DNA from: Maribacter sp. 4G9
GTDB taxonomy: Bacteria > Bacteroidota > Bacteroidia > Flavobacteriales > Flavobacteriaceae
NCBI RefSeq assembly: GCF_002742265.1
Contig: NZ_MDGL01000126.1
Coordinates: 62,001-126,000, forward strand
Direction of reading: 5' to 3'
DNA: 64,000 bases
Shown here: positions 63,886-64,000 of the stretch, in pieces
Numbering within the stretch: the first letter of the stretch is position 1
Layout of the letters: every line of letters begins with the position of its first letter
Made by a program: the position numbers and the translations under genes
The notes under the pieces: generated by a model
Told to the model about the DNA's origin: nothing
Database searches by the model: none
The model's input: the letters and a program-made list of their open reading frames with translations, nothing else

Positions 63886-64000
63886 ATGATTTCTACAACG
63901 AATTTGGAGCAAGAGGATAACGATGATCTTTTTGAACATTACAGATTTGTAGCCTCCAAAGGACAAGACCCTCTAAGGGTGGACAAATTTTTGATGAACT
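63886..64000 (+). CDS. RluA-family pseudouridine synthase, N-terminal start (3' truncated by window)
   Basis: Only 38 codons are visible, from an ATG 1 bp after the PASTA stop codon. The sequence MISTTNLEQEDNDDLFEHYRFVASKGQDPLRVDKFLMN fits the N-terminus of an RluA/RluD-type 23S rRNA pseudouridine synthase: FVASKGQDPLRVDKFL is the beginning of the S4 domain. The catalytic part lies beyond the window, so the call rests on this short stretch and on the conserved neighbour order ddl - PASTA - rluD in flavobacteria. Confidence 0.75.
   Translation, partial: MISTTNLEQEDNDDLFEHYRFVASKGQDPLRVDKFLMN

Overview
The window reads as chromosomal DNA of a marine member of the Flavobacteriaceae (phylum Bacteroidota). 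Four things point there: a type IX secretion (T9SS) module with a gliding-motility-type C-terminal domain, a PorP/SprF protein and a PorE-like OmpA protein; promoter boxes of the Bacteroidota form TTTG/TAnnTTTG; few Shine-Dalgarno sequences and several TTG starts; and flavobacterial gene neighbourhoods such as rsfS-ftsH-LUD-cdsA-psd-ACBP. The genus cannot be fixed from this sequence. No tRNA, rRNA, CRISPR array, prophage or insertion sequence was seen. Nearly all of it is dense, ordinary chromosome.

Layout. 1-8.3 kb: end of a PAP2 phosphatase, an O-methyltransferase, a GNAT acetyltransferase, kynureninase with an MFS transporter, two envelope proteins, an ECF sigma factor with a 62-residue partner, a mechanosensitive-channel-like protein and ClpP. 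8.4-20.1 kb: the T9SS block. A Calx-beta repeat adhesin of about 2,884 residues (if two indels are repaired) is followed by PorP/SprF and a TPR/beta-propeller/OmpA protein. 20.7-24.4 kb: a light-related operon of flavin reductase, a DUF2256 mini-protein of 54 residues, DASH cryptochrome and an iron-sulfur photolyase. 24.5-33.5 kb: kynurenine 3-monooxygenase, DUF4174, a coiled-coil protein with Nif3, lpxK, GAPDH with a TPR hybrid kinase, and lipA. 33.5-39.8 kb: two ECF sigma genes and an anti-sigma gene, an aminotransferase with murB, and a retropepsin/PDZ protein. 39.9-45.7 kb: DUF1573, valS, small membrane proteins and an outer-membrane protein gene interrupted by a single amber codon. 46-50 kb: a histidine kinase and regulator followed by a sterol-desaturase-like protein and a creatininase-like protein. 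50-57.4 kb: the phospholipid/FtsH operon, birA, pyrE and a NUDIX hydrolase. 57.4-64 kb: an M14 peptidase, a PAS kinase with a stand-alone receiver, coaD, ddl, a PASTA protein and the start of an RluA-type pseudouridine synthase.

How the parts work together. The adhesin, SprF-like and PorE-like genes look like one export and anchoring unit for a huge surface protein. The photolyase operon combines two classes of blue-light flavoprotein with a flavin reductase that could keep them reduced. KynU and Kmo are two steps of tryptophan-to-quinolinate (NAD) metabolism, placed 22 kb apart. Several genes show damage or non-coding structure that deserves checking: two compensating indels in the adhesin repeats, the amber codon in the outer-membrane gene, a perfect hairpin at the start of a sigma-factor gene, and a terminator-like hairpin in the leader of the amber-interrupted gene.
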